A stretch of DNA of 64,000 nucleotides, taken from contig JAUMIR010000003.1 in NCBI GenBank assembly GCA_030847615.1, forward strand, positions 338,711,756 to 338,775,755, read 5' to 3'. Below, piece after piece: positions 1 to 11,867 of the stretch. The position numbers and the translations under genes were made by a program. The notes under the pieces are model-generated. The model ran no database searches. It was not told the origin of the DNA and saw nothing but the letters and a program-made list of their open reading frames with translations. Numbering within the stretch: the stretch's first letter is position 1; every line of letters begins with the position of its first letter. The stretch is from Gambelia wislizenii. Its lineage: Eukaryota; Chordata; Lepidosauria; Squamata; Crotaphytidae.

Positions 1-1149
1 TCTTAGAACAATATAAATTAATTCTCTCTTCCTATCTCCCTGCTTTTCACTAATATCCAAAATGTTCTTTTCAGCAGATGGGCAGATGGCAGATTTAGTT
101 AGCTTGACCATCCTGCCACTAGGTGGTGTTGTCTGATCATTTTTGTAGTGTGTAATTTATGGTTCTTGTGCTTGGTACAAAATAAATATTGGTGTGTCCT
201 TTTGCATTCCAAAGATTACTAAAATGAATTGGGTGAAAATGCCGCATTCTGAAGTAAAATCTCCTAAATCAAATTTCTTGCCCAAATTTTAAAATATGTT
301 TTCCTAGTTCATTGACTTTAAAAGCTCTTGGTGATAGATGAGCAGCCCAATATTACTTCTCATAAGTTAATTACTCAGTGGTTGTTACTCAGGGATACTC
401 TCACTGTGATCAGTGAAACTTACTCTTACATGAGCTTGCATAATATTGCAACCTCGGTGAGTAAGAAGTAAGGTAAATTGCATAGGGTGAAACATTATAA
501 CCCTACATTTATTAATTCATTAATAAAACGTTTTGCTTTGGTTTGTTTTGAAAATCACTTGAAGTTGAATTTTAAAAGTAAATTTTAATTTGTTCTTAGC
601 TTCTTTCCAAATCTGAATAATACAACATTGCCAAATTGTCTTTGTACAATATTTGGGTTCAGCTGTCCTTCTAAGATAAATTGTCAGCAAAGAAATTTCC
701 ACAAAGATACCTCCAGTTTCCAGCTCTTCTCTGGAATGATGTGAAGAAATGAGCTTGACTTCTAAAGCCAGTTAAAATAGTGTGTTTTCCCAAGATAGGG
801 GTGGTAATCATATGGTCCTATAGATGTTGTTGGAATGCAATGGTCAGAAGCCCTAACCAATGGGGAGTTGCAGTAGAACAACATCTGGTGGGCCACATGA
901 TGCCAGTCCCATTATATAGGACTGCAGTCATTAAAACTGTTTACTGCATCCAGCCTGTGACTTCTTGGGCAGGGAAGGGGGAGATGAAAATGAAGAAATG
1001 TTTTCCTTCAGGTAATATGGACAGCATTATGGCTGAGGGACAGGATGACAACATGCAAGGTCCAGGGATACCTTGGTGCAGCCTTCCACAATCTGGTGCT
1101 TTCCAGATGTGTTGGAATGCACTTCCCATTACGTCCAACCAACATGTAT
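1..1149. other. Intergenic, no gene seen
   Basis: This AT-rich stretch has no reading frame with recognisable protein similarity. Around 820-900 there is an old fragment of the short palindromic repeat seen elsewhere in the window (core resembling gagttgtagtccaacaacat). The 168-residue frame at 780-1286 has no domain and runs into a decayed SINE, so I do not call it a gene. Confidence 0.5.
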
Positions 1150-1335
1150 GTAGAACATTGGAAGCTGCATTTGGCCAGGTCTGGCCCTTAGTCCATCTAC
1201 CTCAGCAATGGCTACTACATGGACTGGCAGTGCCTTCCCAGCATTTTAGACAGGGCTCTCTCCCAACACTACCTGGGAGAGGCTGAACCTTGGACCTTCC
1301 ACTCCCATAACACGTGCTCTGTCATTGAGCAATGG
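1150..1335 (-). repeat. Diverged tRNA-derived SINE
   Basis: Read on the minus strand, 1280-1335 resembles a tRNA-like SINE head. It has an A-box-like part (gctcaatgacagagcacgtg) and a degenerate B-box (ggttcagcctc), followed by a body typical of another reptilian SINE type (tctcccaggtag, then a gacagagccctg-like stretch). It differs from the Sauria-type SINEs listed elsewhere. It is diverged and has no clear target duplication. Confidence 0.45.
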
Positions 1336-2534
1336 TACTTCCTATAATTGCCCATTGGCCATGATGGGTGGGGGTCATGGGAGTTGTAGTTCAACACCAC
1401 TGGAAGGCATTAGATTGGGCGAGGCTGCTTAGTGGCAGAGTGCCCTCTCTGTCTAAAGGGAGATTGAGAAGAGATAAAAAGGCATAAAATAAAAAGTGGA
1501 CCCAGGGGTGGAGAGAGGCAGAGATAGGCCATACTGTCACCAAAAGCAAAATGGTCAGGGTACCGAAAGGCACATACACATGTGCACATATCCTTAGTTT
1601 GGTTTTCTTAAATATTTCTCTTTATATTTCTTGTTTCAAGGGGCTGCTGCCCATAGAAGCTCCCAAACTTCTCTTTAAATTGCTCCCAGTTCTAAAAGCC
1701 TTGCAGAGGTTTCTGGAAGGAACTTTACACAGTTGGTCAAATGACTCAGACTCTTAGGCAGAAATGGGGGGAACTACTTTTTTTAGAACGTATCTCCAAG
1801 AATTGCCTCAGCCAGCACAGCCCATGGCCATAGAGATTTGGGGGCTGAAGGCCAACAAAGTTGGGTATGTTTTCCCATCTGAATTACTCTTGGAGTCAAA
1901 TCTACAAATGGGTCTCTAGGCAGATTAAAAATTTCCGAGGGGGACTTTCAACAAGGAAACAGAAAAACTGGGTGCGCCTATGGAAAGCATGGCCTTCTGG
2001 GATTTTTTTCCCATGGTAATTTCAATGTATGGGTCTACTTACTCCAACGATATTTACCAATGTCCTTATTACCCATCATTTGATTGTAAAATGCTCATTT
2101 ATGATTTTCATTTATGAATATCACAAAAACCTAAAAACAAGGAAGAAGTAAGAAGGCAAAGGGATATTTCAGCCCTAAAATGAACTAATCTGAATTGCTA
2201 AAATCATGACAGTGTAAGTGACCCACGATAGTAACTGCAGATTATATGGCATTTTTTCTCCCTTATCTAAGCTATCATTTCTCACTTTAAAACTCACAGT
2301 TTTAAAATGGGGAACAGCACTGGATTGCAACTTGTTACAAACAGGTATAAAGGTAAAGGAGTTGCAGTCAGGGGCTAAAAGTGTGTACAAAGAAGTAAAC
2401 TCAAGTGTAAATAAACATACATAGAATTGCAATGCAAATGTGTTCTGTGAGTTGGTGTGATAATCTGGGTTTGTAATTAGATAGATGGATGGATAGATTG
2501 GTAGGTAGGTAGACATGGACATATAGACACAACA
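1336..2534. other. Intergenic, no gene seen
   Basis: No credible coding region. The frames at 1551-1757 and 2175-2522 are short, low-complexity and without domains. A degenerate (gata)n-type tract lies near 2480-2515. Confidence 0.45.
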
Positions 2535-2725
2535 AAGAGTCTAGTGGTATCTTTAAAATAATGTTTCATTCACTTTAAGATTTTTTGGACTACAGATGAA
2601 GTGGGCTGTAGCCCATAAGAGTCTGTGCCAAATAAAACTGGTAGTCTTTAAGGTGCCAATATAGACTCTCTTTTATTATTATTTATTTATTTTTGCTGCA
2701 TCAGACTAACATACATCTCCTCTTC
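2535..2725 (+). mobile_element. Penelope-like element 3' tail (family 2)
   Basis: The sequence follows the tail typical of reptilian Penelope-like elements. A degenerate hammerhead-like block (gatgaagtgggctgtagccc) at about 2596-2616 precedes a tgccaaataaaactggtagt block and a ctttaaggtgcc block. At its end, ttgctgcatcagactaacat (from about 2694) also fits. A related tail lies at 32630-32730. The catalytic-core GAAA has decayed here, so self-cleavage is unlikely. Only the non-coding tail is present. Confidence 0.55.
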
Positions 2726-4438
2726 CAAAATACATACATTTAACTCTTTCATTTGTGCTCCCATACTTGCAATAAGACCAGCACATGGCAACATATAATC
2801 TAGCTGCCATTGTGCAGTCAGCTTCAAATGTTTGCTTCTCTTTTGCAGGAGAATGCATATTCAATGCCCCAATAAATTTCCATTTACTGTTGATGGACTA
2901 CACTCATGTAACTGTTCCAGCATAGGCAGTGGTGGCAGGAAGAAAACAGTCCATGGGCACACAAGCCGTGGCAGAGGGGTGGAAGACATAAGCTGCTCAG
3001 AACCACTAGATTTTGTCTGTCTTCCCTTGCCATGACAGTGCAACACTGGAAAATGAGTGACTTTTAGCATAGTGTCTTAAAGGTATTCTGGTCTAGATGC
3101 CCTAAAGGAGTGTAGAATCTGTCCCCAAGACAAACAAACAAAATTTGTAAATCTTCCCCACACAGAAACACACCGTCCTAAGCAAAACTGTGGCCAAAAT
3201 TCTTGCTAGTTTTTGGTGAAATGTGGCTGAACCAGCAGGGGGCAGATGACACTGCTTTGTGAGCTGCATCTGGCCTGCTATTCCTGGCTTTTGGTACACC
3301 AAAAATTCAGGTGGTCCGTGCCATCTCCAGCCTTCTTCTCACAGCTGAACGTACATGAAGGCAGTGCATTTAAAGGAGCTCGATTATACCTGGAAGCCCC
3401 CTTCATCATATGTATATTTGTTTCTACATTTGAAACAGGGCAATCCATGCCAGAATGTTGCCCAAATCTGAGCCCTCCATGAGACACAGCACAGAATAGG
3501 TCCATAGACTCCTCATAGGCAGATGACCAGCCTATGGTAGGGTAAGCTTACCACATCTGGAAAACAAGGCATTACAGGACACAGAAGGGTCAATCCTGGT
3601 ACAAGCCAAGTGTGATATAAGGCCAATGCCTCTTTACCCTCACAGTCAGTTCCTAATATGTGTTGCATGAATCTACAAGGGTCTGCTGCCAGATAAGCCA
3701 GGCCCAGCTCAAAACACCATGGCATGGAGACAACCATGCTGGGAAGCATGGGGTCGCACAGAAGTGAGGCTATTCACCTATGGAGCTCAGCAAAGATTTG
3801 AAAACCAATGCAAGTTGCCTTTCTGTTGCACAAATGCAGGAGCCATTGATGCAGCTGACAAGAGAAGTGACAGGGCAGAAACTGACATGTCCCCTGTTGG
3901 TATTACCATTCAGCCCCAGGGCTGGTGTTGCAGAGCAGACTCTACGGAGTATGTTCCAGGTTTCCCTCTCACCTACCCTCCTGGTGTCTCCATATAAACC
4001 CCCAGCCACAATCAGAAAAAAAGCATCACAGGCAAGGCACGCCCTGGCAACACTGGATTTCCTGTTGCCATTGGCTTCCATGTCATGGATGCAGCAAATC
4101 TGCTCTGAGTTTTACTGTAGAGTTCCAAAGAGCTCTCCATGGTAAAAGAGGATCAGCATTGTGGCTGCCTCCTGTAAAGCCTGGAATACAACCCAGAATG
4201 GATTCACTGCACCTCTGACATGGAAACCGTCAGCTGCCACTGTGTTGACACACGAACAAAGAATGGGAACAGCAGCCAATGGACCAGCCGGGGTATCACC
4301 CAACTGGGGCCACACCAGCCCACTCCCCATCTCAAAAGAATGGAGATGTCAGGAAGGAGGGACATGACAGCAAATCCTGGTGAGGAAAGCCATGGATTTA
4401 GCACACTAACACAAAAGACAGTACAGAATGGAATTTGG
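2726..4438. other. Intergenic, no gene seen
   Basis: Overlapping frames of 66-121 residues occur on both strands (for example 3780-4145 and 3770-4081). None has a recognisable domain, and frames on the two strands compete. No repeat family is obvious by eye. It may be old degraded repeat or unique intergenic DNA. Confidence 0.4.
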
Positions 4439-4439
4439 A

Positions 4440-4640
4440 AAAAAAATAATTGTTTGGACTGCAAGACCCAGCAACCCCCAGCCAGCTAGGGGATTCTGGG
4501 AGTTGTAGTCCAAAAAGTAACTTTTCTATGCTCTGCACCTATGTTATCCGCTGTGACACAGAGAATATTACAGAGTAGAGCAATATTTGAAAACATTACT
4601 TGTTTGGACTACATCTCCCAGAATCCCCCAGACCACAGTT
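4440..4640. repeat. Short palindromic repeats (actacaactcccagaatcc type)
   Basis: Two halves of a common palindromic repeat lie here. One is near 4455-4515 (ggggattctgggagttgtag) and one near 4600-4640 (ggactacatctcccagaatc). The same core recurs near 6505-6600, 12320-12395, 24270-24410, 34165-34260, 44710-44760, 47985-48085, 58385-58430 and 61130-61290. The palindromic form suggests a small non-autonomous DNA transposon, but no target duplications were resolved. Confidence 0.5.
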
Positions 4641-5240
4641 GTTACTGTTAACTTTATTTACACCCTCCCTTTCCCCAAAAACTGGGACTCAGGGTGGCTT
4701 ACAAATTACTATAATAATTACAATATGGTTAAAAACAAACAAAAGTTCAGCACCAAAACAGATTAAAACTATTAACAATATTAAAACAATTTAAAACATA
4801 TCTTTAAAAGGATAAAAAAGAGCTCAAAACAATACAGTTAAAATCATACATCATTGATAAAGCAACTTCTCTATGTGAAATTTTTTCTTTTCTTTTTTTC
4901 CCTTTTTTAATGTAAAAATTTGTTACAAAGTTTGTGATGTTACATTGAGGCTAATGAAAAAAATGGATGTAATGAATTTTTTAAAAAAATTTTAAAAAAT
5001 CATACATCATCCTCTTAAAAGCACTTTCCTTTAAAAAAACAAAAAACCTTCAGTTCCAAATGCCTGTCAGAATTTTTTTTAAAAGTCTTTGACTGCTGAT
5101 GGAAGAATAGCAAGGAGGGGGCCATTCTAGCCTCCTTAGGAAGAGGGTTCTAGAGCTTCAGGACAGACACTGAAAAGGCCCTACCTTATGTCACCACCAA
5201 GTGTACCTGGGAAGGTGGTGGGAATGAAAGAAAGGCCTCT
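4641..5240 (-). mobile_element. LINE 3'-end remnant (L2/CR1-like)
   Basis: The block reads on the minus strand as a LINE end. It carries the phrase seen repeatedly in this window next to A/T-rich tails (a ttatttacaccctccctttc-type segment followed by a gggtggcttac-type segment). It continues into an AAAAC-rich stretch and a 5090-5230 segment resembling those at 15160-15400 and 63440-63660. No open reading frame survives. Confidence 0.45.
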
Positions 5241-5344
5241 CAGGAGGATCTCAGGGCCTGGGCAGCTATAGTCTGTAGAAATGACTTCTCCAAGCTCTGG
5301 GCAAGGAACAAGCCCCAGATTCTACCACACTTGTCTGTGTGAAG

Positions 5345-5617
5345 AAAAGTGATCTATTGACACCATCCATTAAACATTCTCTCAGAGGCACTGAAGGGGG
5401 AGGAAAGACTTTTCTTCTGCTTCTTCCTGCGAGTCTGTGGCTGGAGCAGATTGAATGGCAATGTGCAGGCCCAGCCAGCGAGCCTTTGCCTTGGCTCCTG
5501 TCACATGGGCACTCCACTGCAGGGAGGTGGGCCAAGCAGCCTTCAAGACTTTGCGGACCCCCTGTGAGGACATTGTGGCCCCCTGGGGATACCCGGACCA
5601 CAGGTTATGAACCCCTG
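5345..5617 (-). mobile_element. hAT-type MITE, truncated copy
   Basis: This is a minus-strand copy of the family at 11494-11867, 49832-50222 and 50885-51218. Shared blocks include gcagattgaatggcaatgtg, cactccactgcagggaggtg and the decayed terminal repeat caggttatgaacccctg at 5601-5617. The other end, with its terminal repeat, is missing. The ORFs on either strand here are repeat sequence and not genes. Confidence 0.6.
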
Positions 5618-5934
5618 ACCTACATTGCTCAGTAAGTTTTGATACAGATAGAATTGAGGAAGTGGGGGTTGGGTGGGGAGAGAGGTAAAGAAGTGATTGT
5701 ATTGCAGGTTTTTTCCCCTCCTTGTTCAAGGGCATTAATAAATTTAATCTATGATACCAACAGCACAGAGGGAAGCAAAGAACTAAATACTTTCCATTTG
5801 GCCTTTATTTTTAAGAAAACACAGACATAATTTACACTCTCCAGACAAATATTTATTCACATTTTGGGATGCCCTTCTCCTTTCAAAAATGCATATACAA
5901 ATACCTATGTGTATAATATCTATATGTGTGAAAT

Positions 5935-6130
5935 GTATGTATTTATTTATTTATTTATTTATTTATATCCCACCTTTCTCCCAAAATGGAACCTAAAGTG
6001 GCTTCCAATGTAAGTTAAAACAGAATAGCTAAAATAACATGTAATACTAAAGTTTTAAAAGCATTAATCAATCAAATCAAAACATTAAGACATTGATTCA
6101 AAACAATTCAAAACACATAAAGCATACATG
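5935..6130 (-). mobile_element. LINE 3' tail with (ttta)n tract
   Basis: A tttatttattta tract is followed by tatcccacctttctcccaaa and a gtggcttccaatgt-type block. This is the reverse complement of a CR1/L2-like LINE 3' end with its simple-repeat tail. Similar tails lie at 43095-43275, 62498-62720 and 63690-63780. Confidence 0.5.
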
Positions 6131-7548
6131 ACATGTTTAAAAAAACAGCACACTGACTGCACACCCATGGTTGCACATATGTGCAAAATACATACCGTGG
6201 GAGCAATGAACTATGCACTGCACTGTGGCATCCCAGTTGTGGAGTGCCTTCCTCCTGGAGGGCCAATTAGTGCCAGCTTTGGTAACTTGTCAGCTTTGGA
6301 GACAAGTTAAGGCTTGGCTTTTTACTAAAGCCTTTGGAGCCAAACAACTCCATCTTACAGTATTAACTTTTTCAAGTATTGAATATATGTTCAGTTTCTT
6401 TCAATTACTTGTATTGTTTTCAATATTCAGTGCTTTGTTTTAATGCTTTGCACAAACATGTATATTTGAGAAAAAGTTGTAGAATTTGAAAATGTTACCT
6501 GTTTTGAAGTGCAGTTCTCAGAATTCCCCAGCCAGCATGGCCATGTGAACTGGGGAAATCTGGGAGTCACCATCTGGAAAAGTAATTGTTCAAAGCACTG
6601 GAAAAGGCATAGGAAAATAAAAGCCACTGTGCATTTTTTTCTTTAATCCAAACCAATGTGGAAATTGGACTGAACAGACCCATAACTGGATATGCATGGA
6701 ACTCACATGGACAGGGCACAGACCACATCATAAAAAAATCTATCTCAAATGCTAATATATCTTCATCCTTCACTGTCAGTTGAGCTATGTGCTCTCATCT
6801 AAGCCAGAGGCTACAAAAGTTTGCACTGATTATGCTGTGGAGGATCCAAACAGTAAATTTTCCAAGCTCTGATTTGGGCCAGGTAAAGGATTTTCCAAAC
6901 ATGAATAGAAAGTATAGGCAGATAAATAAGATAAGATAAGATAGCTAGCTAGCTAGCTAGATAGATAGATAGATAGATGTTCATTTTCAGTGCAAGTCTT
7001 TAGAGGACACTACTTCATGCCCAACCGTACCAACAACATGCCTGGCCAGTTCAGTTCTCTGCCATGATAAGTTGGCCCTGTGATCCCAGAGGCATGTATT
7101 TCGACAAACCCAATATCATCTCCAGGATAAAAGTATTGGCTTATTCTGCAATGTAATCTACATCAAAGCCTGGGGGTAGCCAGCTTGAAAAGGCCCAAGA
7201 TGCTTTTTAACTTCTTATCAGGCCTGTGCTTAGGGGGAGTCATAAATTCCACAAGTCGGCTCTCACAGGGTTTCTCCTTTTCTTCTCCTCCTGCTTGGCC
7301 ACCAAAGGCATTCAGAGAGCCATTTAAACAAGAAAGAGAGAGGGGGGATGGCAAACAAAGCCATGGGAGGGAGAGAAGACAACTCCAGGAAAATCAGGTG
7401 GGGACCTGAATGTGTTTTTGCCAAGGTGAAGCAAAAAGGGTAACTATCAGAACTTGGAAAAGTTGCCTTTTTGGGACCAGTTTCCAAAATCTCCCAGTCA
7501 GTATGGCCATGGAAAATCTGGAAATAATTATTATATATATATATATAT

Positions 7549-7580
<32 letters not shown>

Positions 7581-7730
7581 TTCTGGAACCTAGGAATACA
7601 AAAGCCCCTTTCTTATTCTCCACTTAAGCAGAATATATTTTCCTCTTCATTTTCTTTCCATATGCTTGGGGAGATTTACTGGTGAGGATGAGGGTTCTGG
7701 AGTTGAAGAAGGGCAAGAAAGAGGGCTAGA
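6131..7730. other. Intergenic with two tetranucleotide microsatellites
   Basis: No gene is seen. A (tagc/taga)n tract lies at about 6937-6978, and a (ta)n plus (taga)n tract at about 7531-7580. Short palindromic-repeat cores lie near 6505-6600 and 7465-7525. The 60-76 residue frames have no domains. Confidence 0.5.
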
Positions 7731-7733
7731 GCA

Positions 7734-7870
7734 GTGATTCTCAACCTTTGATCCTCCAGATGTTTTGAATGTCAACTCCCAGCCTCCCTGAATATTGACC
7801 ACATGGGTTTAGGCTTCTAGAAACTGAGGTCCAAAACATCTGGAGGACCAAAGGTTGAAAACCATTGGCC
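7734..7870. mobile_element. Short hAT-like palindromic MITE
   Basis: The left end cagtgattctcaacctttga is mirrored by ccaaaggttgaaaaccattg on the right. Inside, ctccagatgttttga mirrors the right-hand aaaacatctggagga. A CAGTGnTTCTCAACC-type terminal repeat is characteristic of Charlie-like hAT elements. The ends are too diverged to assign the 8-bp target duplication. Confidence 0.6.
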
Positions 7871-7884
7871 TGGAAGCTTCCAGG

Positions 7885-8105
7885 GCCCTTTCACTCTACA
7901 CAGTTATAGTGCTATAATTCCATTTTAACTGCCATGTGAACATCCTATGAAGTCCTGGAATTTGTAGTTTGTTTTGGCACTAGATATCTCTGACTGGTAA
8001 TTCTAAGTACCCCTCTTTAAACTTCAAATCCCAGGATTCCATAGGATGGAAACACAGCAGCTAAAGTGCAATCATGGTGCTATAACAATAGTGTGGAGTC
8101 CAGGC
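7885..8105. mobile_element. Palindromic MITE (TTTGTAGTTTG / CAAATCCCAGGATTCCATAGG type)
   Basis: A mirror structure runs around the core aaatcccaggattccatagg on the right and ctggaatttgtagtttg on the left. The outer parts are tatagtgctataattccat on the left and ggtgctataac on the right. The same family occurs many times in the window (see 13956-14162). It has no coding capacity. Confidence 0.6.
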
Positions 8106-8213
8106 GTTTGTTGGATTCCACCTCTGACTGACCATTGGGCATGCCACCTGTGCTGATGGGTACTGAAGTCCAACAGAAAGAAAGTCAACAGGCTTTGTGC
8201 TTTTGGCCTAGGA

Positions 8214-9153
8214 CAGTGATGGCGAACCTATGACACACGTGTCAGCACTCCTCCCCCCGCCTGCAACCTCACCACCCTCCCTAAAGGTGGTGGTGGCAAT
8301 TAGTCACCACTTTGAAGCCCCGGAGCTGCCTCGGGGAGGCCGGGAGCTGCCTTGGAAAGGCCAGAGAAGGCTGTGGGTGGGCAGGAGGGACTCTGCCCGG
8401 CCTCTCCCCCAACTTCCCAAGGGTGCTCCAAGGCATCGAAGCCCCAGAGCCACCTGGGGGGGGGGGAAGGCAGCAGGAGGGAGCAAGGGACTCTGCCCAG
8501 GCTCTCACCAGCCTTCCCAAGGGGGCTCCAGGGCTTTGAAACCCCGGAGCCACCTCGGGAAGGCCGGAGAAGGTAACGGGAGAGCAGGAGGCAGTCTGGC
8601 CAGCCTCTCCCCGGGCTTCCCGAAGGGGATCTGGGGATTGAGAGCCCCATATAGCCTCTTCGGGAAGGTTGGGAGGGGTGGAGGGAGCACAGCGTAGAGG
8701 CTTTTCAGCCACCCCCTCTCTCCCAAAGCCGCAACAAGGTTTGGAAAGCTCAATCACAGCTTTGGGAAGGGTGGGGGGCTAAAAAGCGCCTTTCCCGCCA
8801 ACTCCCTGTTCTCCCGGGGCTTGGCTCTCCCCCCAAAAAATGGAGACAAGCCCCAGGAGAGCAGGAAGTTGAGTGCCTGGCTTGCTCAGCAAGCACTCGG
8901 TTTAAATCAGCCCCTCTCCCTTGAGTGGGAGAGAAAGAAGCTGATTTAAATGGGGTACTTGCTGAGCAAACCGGGAATAATCAAAACCGCGAGAGTAAAA
9001 GCTGCGAATGTGGAGGGGCAGCTGTATACATTTATGTTATTTAAACAATAAATATCGTGAAATAATTTTTCCCTCAAAGTGAGACACCATCCGAGTTATG
9101 CTCAGTTTTTGGAGAAGTTTGACACACCAAGCTCAAAAGGTTGCCCATCACTG
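8214..9153. mobile_element. SPIN-like hAT transposon (non-autonomous) with 8-bp TSD
   Basis: The ends are inverted: cagtgatggcgaacc on the left and ggttgcccatcactg on the right. The element is flanked by the perfect 8-bp direct repeat gcctagga (8206-8213 and 9154-9161), the hallmark of hAT insertion. The left end, continuing into tatgacacacgtgtcagcac, resembles SPIN elements, a hAT group known in lizards and other tetrapods. No transposase is encoded. The interior is GC-rich, with three or four degenerate repeats of about 105 bp (about 8320-8640). It also contains a short hairpin near 8875-8965 and the end of a Tigger-like MITE (about 9000-9028). Confidence 0.8.
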
Positions 9154-9830
9154 GCCTAGGAGATACTGGCTGTGCTCCTTGAATGACCAGGCTAGGGTTT
9201 GAGAGTTAGCTGTTACATTTTAAAAGGGCACTCCTTAAACTATAATAGCTTAAATCCTTAGGAAGTTCACAGAAGGAAGGGCACTCCTTCCACCTGAAGC
9301 CACCAACACCCTCCTAAAAGTATCAGGATTGGTCTGAGGCAGGGTTGGGAAGCCCTCCTGAAGAGTGTGGGATGGGACGTGGGCACCACCAAGAAATGTT
9401 CCTTCTGTCAAGTATCTTAATTGAACTTCCGTTAGAATCCAAGCCAGTGTCTGGAATCAGAAGCCATGAAGAACATCTAAGGAGGAAGGGAATAAGACAG
9501 TTCCCACCTTATGCGACCCCACTTGTTTACTCCTCTTACTGTTCTACACATTAAATGACAAGCATAAGAAACAATAAAATCAGTTTATGCATTAAGTATG
9601 TGCGCCAGAAACAGAAAATCCTTTTGTTAAGAAAGAAGACTGCTTGCTTGGCATAGAAAAGTTGCTAGAGTTATTGTAATATTTAAAAAAATAGGTACAA
9701 CAAATGTTCTTAAATATACCAGTGAGTTATATCATTTCATAGTTTCTTCTTAGGCATATCCACTTGCAGACTTTTCAGCCTGGCTGAGAATTTTGCATTT
9801 ATATGCAAGATATTAAAGGCTCCCTAAACC
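9154..9830. other. Intergenic, no gene seen
   Basis: No recognisable coding or repeat structure apart from A/T-rich sequence. The 69-residue frame at 9345-9554 has no domain. Confidence 0.4.
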
Positions 9831-10040
9831 AGCCAGTGTGGCACAGTGGTTTGAATGTTGGACTACAACTCTGAAGACCAAAGTTCAAATCCTCACTCAG
9901 CTATGAAAACCAACTGGGTGACCTTGGGCAAGCCACGCACTCTCAGGCTCAGAAACCCGCCATGATAGATTCACCTTAGGGTTGCCATACGTCAGAAACA
10001 ACTTGAAGGCACACCACCACAACAACAACAACATCAACAA
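9831..10040 (+). repeat. Sauria-type SINE
   Basis: The tRNA-like head (ccagtgtggcacagtggttt, then a ttcaaatcc B-box) is followed by a body ending in gggttgccatacgtcagaaa and cttgaaggcacacc. This tail resembles BovB/RTE LINE ends, and the element ends in an (aac)n tract. A segment before the tail is deleted relative to fuller copies such as 13171-13403. Confidence 0.8.
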
Positions 10041-11005
10041 GGGTAGCAAGCATTTCAGGCTCAAAATGTTATTCTGCAGTAGTGAGGACTAAAAACTTAC
10101 ATTTTGGCATAGATTTTGGATTGTTGAATTTTAACAATGTGACTCAGTCTGCAGTGTCATTCAATTGAAGACAGGTTTTGCTGGAGTTGGGAATGCTCAT
10201 GAATGGATGGATGCATGCCAGAAGAAGGGATGGGGACATGTGGAGGCAAGGGGGAGGAGGGGGGAAATGTTTTGCATATAATCTTTTTCTGTGCCTTTGC
10301 AAAGATTAGACACTTACCCATTTTAAAAGTATGTTGCTCTCCTTAGTTTGATGAACATTGCATCACAGGTGAGTGCTTGGATGGGTTTCATGAGAAGTAG
10401 TGATGTCTTTGAATTAAAAAAAAAATTCTAACATCTTTTTTGCTTGAGCAGAGCTCACACGTATGAAGATGTCTACCCTTAAGGAGAAAGATGCTAGCAT
10501 CTGTCCAGATCTCTGTACAATCTAATAGGACACATAGGGGCCATTTCATTATCTCTACCTCTGTTTAGCCTTATCTCGATTTCACAATAGCTTGTGTGTG
10601 CGTGTTTCGGTGTGCACTTCTGAGTGAAATTTCCTGAGGCCAAACATATTTGCTGTGTGAAAGGAGAACCTCTTCTGAGTTTTCCCTGAGAGGTGTCTTT
10701 TGTGCAATTCTTTCAGAACCTGGTAAGTGCATCTCCTCCCATAAACAAGTATATAAATAGTAACTAAATAGTAGCAACTAGTGTAGTTATCTCTAGTTCA
10801 GAAGTTGTGCTGTCTTCCCTGCCCCTCATCTACTGCTTTCCCTGCCCCCATGGCTGGGAAAATTAAGTTGTGGGAAGATTATGGTTTTGATTGCCAAAAC
10901 CCCTAGCAATGGGGGGGGGGGCATTGAACACTTTATTTCCTGCCTCATGCTCCTGTAATCAAATGCTGCCTTACTGACTTATGTGAGATCTCTTGTCACA
11001 TCTGG
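10041..11005. other. Intergenic, no gene seen
   Basis: No recognised gene or well-defined repeat. A poly-G run lies at about 10911-10921. The 68-residue minus frame at 10571-10777 has no domain. Confidence 0.4.
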
Positions 11006-11217
11006 TTTGACTAGGGAAAACAACTCATGCCGAACAAGTCTTGAAGAGAAACGACAACGCAGAAAGAATCACAACCCAAAAACATCACCCAAGGAGACCT
11101 TCTGCTGTGCTTTCTGCAACCGGACTCGGATTGGCCTTTTCAGTCATCAGCGTGCTTGCAGAAAGCAGGGGATGAGTCCTTCCTGAATCTTTGTCTGCGA
11201 AGAAAAGCCAGAGAGAG
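11006..11217 (+). mobile_element. LINE fragment, extreme C-terminus of the RT ORF plus 3' end
   Basis: A 5'-truncated copy of the LINE seen more fully at 18893-19930. The frame at 10983-11186 encodes the last basic segment (EEKRQRRKNHN) and the Cys/His-rich end (CAFCNRTRIGLFSHQRAC), with one short deletion relative to the longer copy. After the stop comes the family 3' end, a small hairpin (cgaagaaaagccagaga region) and a GA-rich tail. It is non-functional. Confidence 0.8.
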
Positions 11218-11493
11218 AGACACAGCTATTCAATCAGTGTGCTACTGACTTTGGACTTTGTGGTCTTAATTGTAACCCTCTCCTCAAGGAAGGTAATAAT
11301 TGGTATTACTTTCCTTCCTTCAAAATGTAGTGAATCAACCCTGCTCTATTTAGTTTAAGGGACCCACTCCCCTTTATTCTGCTGTAAGGGGCCTGGGACT
11401 TCTGCCCCAAACTCCCGCACTGATGATGCAACTACAGCCATGAGTGGTGCATGTGAAAGGATGAAAAAGTGATGACACCCCTTCAGTGTAGAG

Positions 11494-11867
11494 CAGTGGT
11501 TCTTAACCTAGGGTCCATGGACCCCCAGGGCTCCACAAAGGCTTGAAAGTTGCTTGGCCCACCTCCTCCTTGCAGTGGAGCGGCCACATGACAGGAGTCA
11601 AGGCAAAGGCTGGCTGGCTGGCTGGGCCACCACATTGCCATTCAATCTGCTACAACCACAAACTTGCAGGAAGAATCAGGGGAAAAAAGTCTTCTCTGCC
11701 CCTTCAGGTGCCTCTGAAGGAAGGTTTCATGGATGGTGTAATTGTAATATTGTTTTTGTTATTGTTGTTATAATTAAGGTTTTAAATCTTGAGTTAAGCC
11801 ATGGGGGTCCACAGCAACAAAATATATTTAAAGGGGTCCCTGGTAAAGAAAAGGTTAAGAGCCACTG
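11494..11867 (+). mobile_element. hAT-type MITE (Charlie-like ends)
   Basis: The left end is cagtggttcttaacctaggg and the right end is ggttaagagccactg. The flanking octamers gtgtagag and atatagag agree at 6 of 8 positions, consistent with a decayed 8-bp hAT target duplication. The interior has no transposase. Three other copies lie at 5345-5617 (-), 49832-50222 (-) and 50885-51218 (+). Confidence 0.8.

Noticed and set aside
780..1286. 168-residue plus-strand frame
   Set aside because: No domain, and it reads through a decayed SINE and palindromic repeat.
8230..8757. Frames of 155 and 158 residues on opposite strands
   Set aside because: Both are Pro/Gly/Arg-rich readings of the GC-rich internal repeats of the hAT element and compete with each other.
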